A stretch of 64,000 nt of DNA, from assembly GCA_016933025.1 (NCBI GenBank), contig JAFGBT010000006.1, forward strand, positions 62,001 to 126,000, given 5' to 3'. Positions within the stretch are counted from its first letter, which is position 1. Every line of letters begins with the position of its first letter. Position numbers and translations under genes: made by a program. Shown one piece after another: positions 61,377-64,000 of this stretch. Under the pieces are notes generated by a model. It had not been told where the DNA came from. It made no database searches and was given only the letters and a program-made list of their open reading frames with translations. The DNA is from Spirochaetota bacterium. GTDB lineage: Bacteria; Spirochaetota; UBA4802; UBA5550.

Positions 61377-62063
61377 TCAACTCCGGTTTTCCTCTCCCGC
61401 CTCTCGCTCGAAATCCCCCGGCTCACCCGGCCTTTCCTCCCCAATAAAGGGGATCAGGTGGGCATAGTATTTCTTAAACTCCTCCACCATCAGATCAAAC
61501 GGGAAATCGTCGAAGTGACCGTAGTCGTGGATGTACTCCATGTGAAGACGCCCCGCAGTATCGTACGTATGAAAGATCGAATCAGAACGGCCGTCGAACT
61601 CCAGAGGGAGAACTCCAAACTTTTCGCAGAGTGAAAGGTTGAATGCCGGCGTCGCCTTGACCCATTTCTCATCTATGAAAAATTCATTATAGCCGTGAAA
61701 CACGAAAAGGTCTGTCTTCATTACCTCCCTGAGCCGCCTTGTCACAAGGTGGTTCCGCACCGTGGCGAACCTGAGCCTGCACGGAACTCCAGCCGCACGC
61801 GACAGGGCCGCAAGCAGGATCGCCTTCTGAACACAGTAGCCGTCTCCCTGCCCGAAAATGAAGCTTGCCCGATACACGTTGCGAACGACCGACGTGCGGT
61901 AGGGATTGTACCTGATCCCGTCCCTGACCGCGTAAAAAAGCTTAACCGCCTTCTCAATATTACCGCCGGAAGAACCGACGAGGGAGGAAGCGTGCTCCCG
62001 TATAGAGGGTGAATCGCTGTCAATGAAGTATGTCGGGTTGAGGTAAATCCGGGTATCTTCCAT
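61377..62063 (-). CDS. Transglutaminase-like (cysteine protease fold) protein
   Basis: The 228-residue protein matches bacterial transglutaminase-like domains: Cys77 in GDGYCVQKAILLAAL and His123 in VFHGYNEFFI. The third triad position reads WVKATPAF, with Thr or Ala in place of Asp, which I recall as usual in one subfamily. It is cytosolic (no signal). The reaction is unknown; such proteins are often peptidases. It starts 6 bases after rarA and is followed 33 bases later by the 185-residue gene. Confidence 0.85.
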   Translation of the reverse strand: MEDTRIYLNPTYFIDSDSPSIREHASSLVGSSGGNIEKAVKLFYAVRDGIRYNPYRTSVVRNVYRASFIFGQGDGYCVQKAILLAALSRAAGVPCRLRFATVRNHLVTRRLREVMKTDLFVFHGYNEFFIDEKWVKATPAFNLSLCEKFGVLPLEFDGRSDSIFHTYDTAGRLHMEYIHDYGHFDDFPFDLMVEEFKKYYAHLIPFIGEERPGEPGDFEREAGEENRS

Positions 62064-62069
62064 AATAAT

Positions 62070-63353
62070 TTACTTGTACCGTTCAGGCCAGAGCGATTTC
62101 AATCTTTCGCGAATCGCCTTTTCGCTCCCCTCTACCGTCGGGTCATAGAAGACCTCCCCCCTGATCTCCTCCGGGAGATAGTCTTCCATCACGAAATGAC
62201 GATCGTAATCGTGAGGATACCTGTAGCCCTTGTGGTACCCGAGTTTCTTCATGAGGTCGGTGGGCGCATTGCGGAGGTGGAGCGGAATCTCGTAATTGAA
62301 ATCCTTGGCTGCCGTCATGGCGTTCTCTATGGCCATGTAGGAGGCGTTGCTTTTCGGCGCGGACGCGAGATAGGTGGCACACTGCGAAAGAATAATTCGG
62401 GCCTCCGGGAGACCGATGTTCTGCGTCGCCGTCATGGCCGAAACGGCAAGGGTGATTGCGTTTGGCGCCGCATTGCCGATGTCCTCCGACGCGAAAATGA
62501 CCATCCGCCTGGCAATGAAAACCGGGTCCTCTCCCGAGAGGATCATCCTCGCCAGGTAGTAGACGGCCGCGTCGGGGTCAGACCCTCGAAGCGATTTGAT
62601 AAAGGCCGATATGGTATCGTAGTGCCTGTCGCCGGCACGGTCGTAGTAGAGCATGCTGTTGCGCACAGCCTCTTCGAGGTGATCGCCGGTGATGAGGCCG
62701 TCTGGTGTCAGAGTAAAAGCCGTTTCCAGAATATTGAGCATCCGCCGGGCATCGCCGTTGGCAATGGCAACAAGCTTCTCCTTAACATCATCGTTGGAAA
62801 AACGCACCCCGCTCTCCCTCAGCAACTCGTCTCTCGCCAGTGCCTGTTCAAGTATTCTGGATAGATTATCCTCTGAAAGCCGCGATAGTTTTAGCACCCT
62901 GGTGCGGGATAACAAAGGAGAAATGACGTTAAACGAAGGGTTCTCAGTAGTCGCACCGATAAGTATGATGTCGCCGGATTCCACCGATCCAAGCACAGAA
63001 TCTTGCTGGGCCTTGTTGAACCGGTGGATCTCATCGAGGAAGAGGAGGGTCTGTATCCCCTTCGCCCGGTTTTTTTTTCCCTTCTCGATAACCTTACGGA
63101 CATCAGCCACACCCGCGGAGATGGCGCTTAAAAAATGCGAATCCATCATACAGTACGACGCGATAAGCCTAGCCAGGGTGGTTTTGCCTGAACCGGGGTC
63201 TCCCCAGAGGATAAGGGAGAAGGCGGCGCCCTTATCGATGATAGTTTTCAGCACTCTATGCTCGGACAAAAGGTGCTCCTGCCCGATGAATTCCTCAATG
63301 GTCCGAGGCCTGCAACGGTCGGCAAGAGGGCTGAAGGTATCTTTTTTTTCCAT
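62070..63353 (-). CDS. rarA: Replication-associated recombination protein A (AAA+ ATPase)
   Basis: RarA (MgsA) acts at stalled replication forks with SSB and the replisome. The 427-residue protein has PLADRCRPRTIEEFIGQ, Walker A WGDPGSGKTTLARL near 50, Walker B LLFLDEIHRFNKAQQD near 105, ATTENPSFNV and the C-terminal region (YLASAPKSNASYMAI, DFNYEIPLHLRNAP) typical of the family. Length is normal. It heads an operon with the transglutaminase-like gene and the 185-residue gene. Confidence 0.96.
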   Translation of the reverse strand: MEKKDTFSPLADRCRPRTIEEFIGQEHLLSEHRVLKTIIDKGAAFSLILWGDPGSGKTTLARLIASYCMMDSHFLSAISAGVADVRKVIEKGKKNRAKGIQTLLFLDEIHRFNKAQQDSVLGSVESGDIILIGATTENPSFNVISPLLSRTRVLKLSRLSEDNLSRILEQALARDELLRESGVRFSNDDVKEKLVAIANGDARRMLNILETAFTLTPDGLITGDHLEEAVRNSMLYYDRAGDRHYDTISAFIKSLRGSDPDAAVYYLARMILSGEDPVFIARRMVIFASEDIGNAAPNAITLAVSAMTATQNIGLPEARIILSQCATYLASAPKSNASYMAIENAMTAAKDFNYEIPLHLRNAPTDLMKKLGYHKGYRYPHDYDRHFVMEDYLPEEIRGEVFYDPTVEGSEKAIRERLKSLWPERYK

Positions 63354-63385
63354 TAACTCATTTTACGTCCATGTGATACATTTGT

Positions 63386-63424
63386 ACAAACAAAAAATCC
63401 GGCATTGCCGGATTTTTTGTTTGT
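63386..63424 (-). terminator. Rho-independent terminator of rpsU
   Basis: A perfect 18-bp stem, whose minus-strand descending arm is GCCGGATTTTTTGTTTGT, with a 3-base loop lies just past the rpsU stop. Its T-run fits a leftward terminator. Confidence 0.92.
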
Positions 63425-63439
63425 AGTGATTAGTTCTTC

Positions 63440-63715
63440 TTATGCTTCGGGCCCGCTTTCTTCACGAGAGAAGTCTTTTCCTCCCCTCGCGGAAGGCTTC
63501 CTGACCCTGCTCGATGAAACATTCATCCGGCGAATTTTTTTCAGACGCCGGCGCTCGGCTTCCTCTTTTTTTCGTTTCTTTTCCTCGCTCGGCTTTTCGT
63601 AGTAGCGCCGTCTCTTCAATTCCTTGAAAATACCTTCGAAGGCCATCTTCTTTTTGAGGTTTTTGAAGGCTTTTTCAATGTCACCGTTGACATCGACTTC
63701 CAGGGGACTCGTCAT
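63440..63715 (-). CDS. rpsU: 30S ribosomal protein bS21
   Basis: This basic protein of 91 residues has the bS21 core: IEKAFKNLKKKMAFEGIFKELKRRRYYEKPSEEKKRKK (about 13-50). It binds 16S rRNA near the anti-Shine-Dalgarno region and helps initiation. It carries a C-terminal extension (SSSRVRKPSARGGKDFSREE) longer than in E. coli (71 residues). GTG and ATG codons lie just upstream in frame; I chose the ATG of MTSPLEVDVNG. It is monocistronic with a strong terminator. Confidence 0.92.
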   Translation of the reverse strand: MTSPLEVDVNGDIEKAFKNLKKKMAFEGIFKELKRRRYYEKPSEEKKRKKEEAERRRLKKIRRMNVSSSRVRKPSARGGKDFSREESGPEA

Positions 63716-63724
63716 GTACATCAC

Positions 63725-63958
63725 ATCCTTTAAAATTTATTGCTTTGCACGCAGTGTAGGCACCATAGTTAAGCCTTGTTTTTTTGTCAATTAAAAATGC
63801 AAGGAAATTCAACCTGTCTGCAGCATACTGCACAACATCAGAGAAGGGTGTTTAATATTTGACTTTTTACTCTGACCCCATTTTTTTCTCAATTTTTTTT
63901 ATAAATTTATGCTATCAAATCGTATTAATTAGATATACCCTTTATAATGAGGAATAGA
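63725..63958. other. Intergenic region, possible insertion-element end
   Basis: AT-rich sequence upstream of rpsU and before the partial transposase. TTTGACTTTTTACTCTGACC with CCAT after it, near 63859, resembles strings seen at ends of IS200-like elements. Nothing else is recognised. Confidence 0.4.
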
Positions 63959-64000
63959 ATGTCACGAAAACTTAGAATCTGTCTGCCCAATATAACCTAC
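63959..64000 (+). mobile_element. Start of an IS200/RAYT-type transposase gene (partial)
   Basis: Fourteen codons, MSRKLRICLPNITY, reach the window edge. The start matches the pattern MSRKxR...Y(H) of Y1 (IS200-like, REP-associated) tyrosine transposases. GAGG lies 6 bases before the ATG. The catalytic parts are outside the window, so this is a tentative call. Confidence 0.6.

Overview
The window reads as chromosomal DNA of a diderm spirochaete (Spirochaetota), probably a lineage without a well-known named relative. The best clue is a gene for the spirochaete cytoplasmic filament protein CfpA beside a pyruvate-phosphate-dikinase-like gene, an arrangement I recall from Treponema. Other support: an unusually short SMC, many lipoproteins with lipoboxes, a beta-barrel outer-membrane protein and the Tat translocase. 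Base composition is moderately GC-rich with AT-rich intergenic spacers. Organism assignment is inference; no rRNA is present.

Layout. (1) 1-8.8 kb: a gene start at the left edge, purQ and purL (purine synthesis), an acyl-CoA ligase, then tatC and pgk on the other strand. (2) 8.8-17.4 kb, a filament locus, all leftward: a 238-aa conserved protein, a secreted VWA protein, CfpA, a 302-aa protein and a PPDK homologue whose ATP-grasp half has lost key residues. Promoters, terminators and a structured leader are visible. A 6S-like RNA follows. (3) 17.4-34.7 kb: the division and cell-wall (dcw) cluster, leftward from an MraZ-boxed promoter: mraZ, rsmH, ftsL, murE, murF, mraY, murD, ftsW, murG, murC, ftsQ, ftsA, ftsZ, ending in an AmgK-like sugar kinase. 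A MurU-like nucleotidyltransferase lies beyond an oppositely oriented hydrolase. ftsI, murB and ddl are absent. (4) 34.8-51.3 kb, accessory: a MITE-like inverted-repeat element, tRNA-Gly, cupin and thiamine-binding proteins, a large unknown protein with a DxD motif, a HEAT / membrane / inactive-esterase trio, small membrane proteins, a histidine kinase remnant, an outer-membrane protein, a PAS histidine kinase, pcm, an NHL-VWA protein, and lipoproteins with FecR and ankyrin domains. (5) 51.4-64 kb, housekeeping: an acidic zinc-ribbon protein overlapping uvrA, smc, pyrE, rarA with a transglutaminase-like gene, rpsU, and the start of an IS200/RAYT-type transposase at the right edge.

How the genes work together. 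The dcw genes make lipid-linked peptidoglycan precursor and the divisome; AmgK and MurU probably return recycled MurNAc to that route. CfpA and its neighbours plausibly form the cytoplasmic filament system. rarA, uvrA and smc serve genome maintenance. No CRISPR array, prophage, toxin-antitoxin pair or defence island was found. The strongest novelty candidates are the filament locus with its degenerate PPDK, a probable ATC start codon for ftsL, a CE7 esterase lacking its catalytic Ser and His, a short-hinge SMC, and several non-coding elements.
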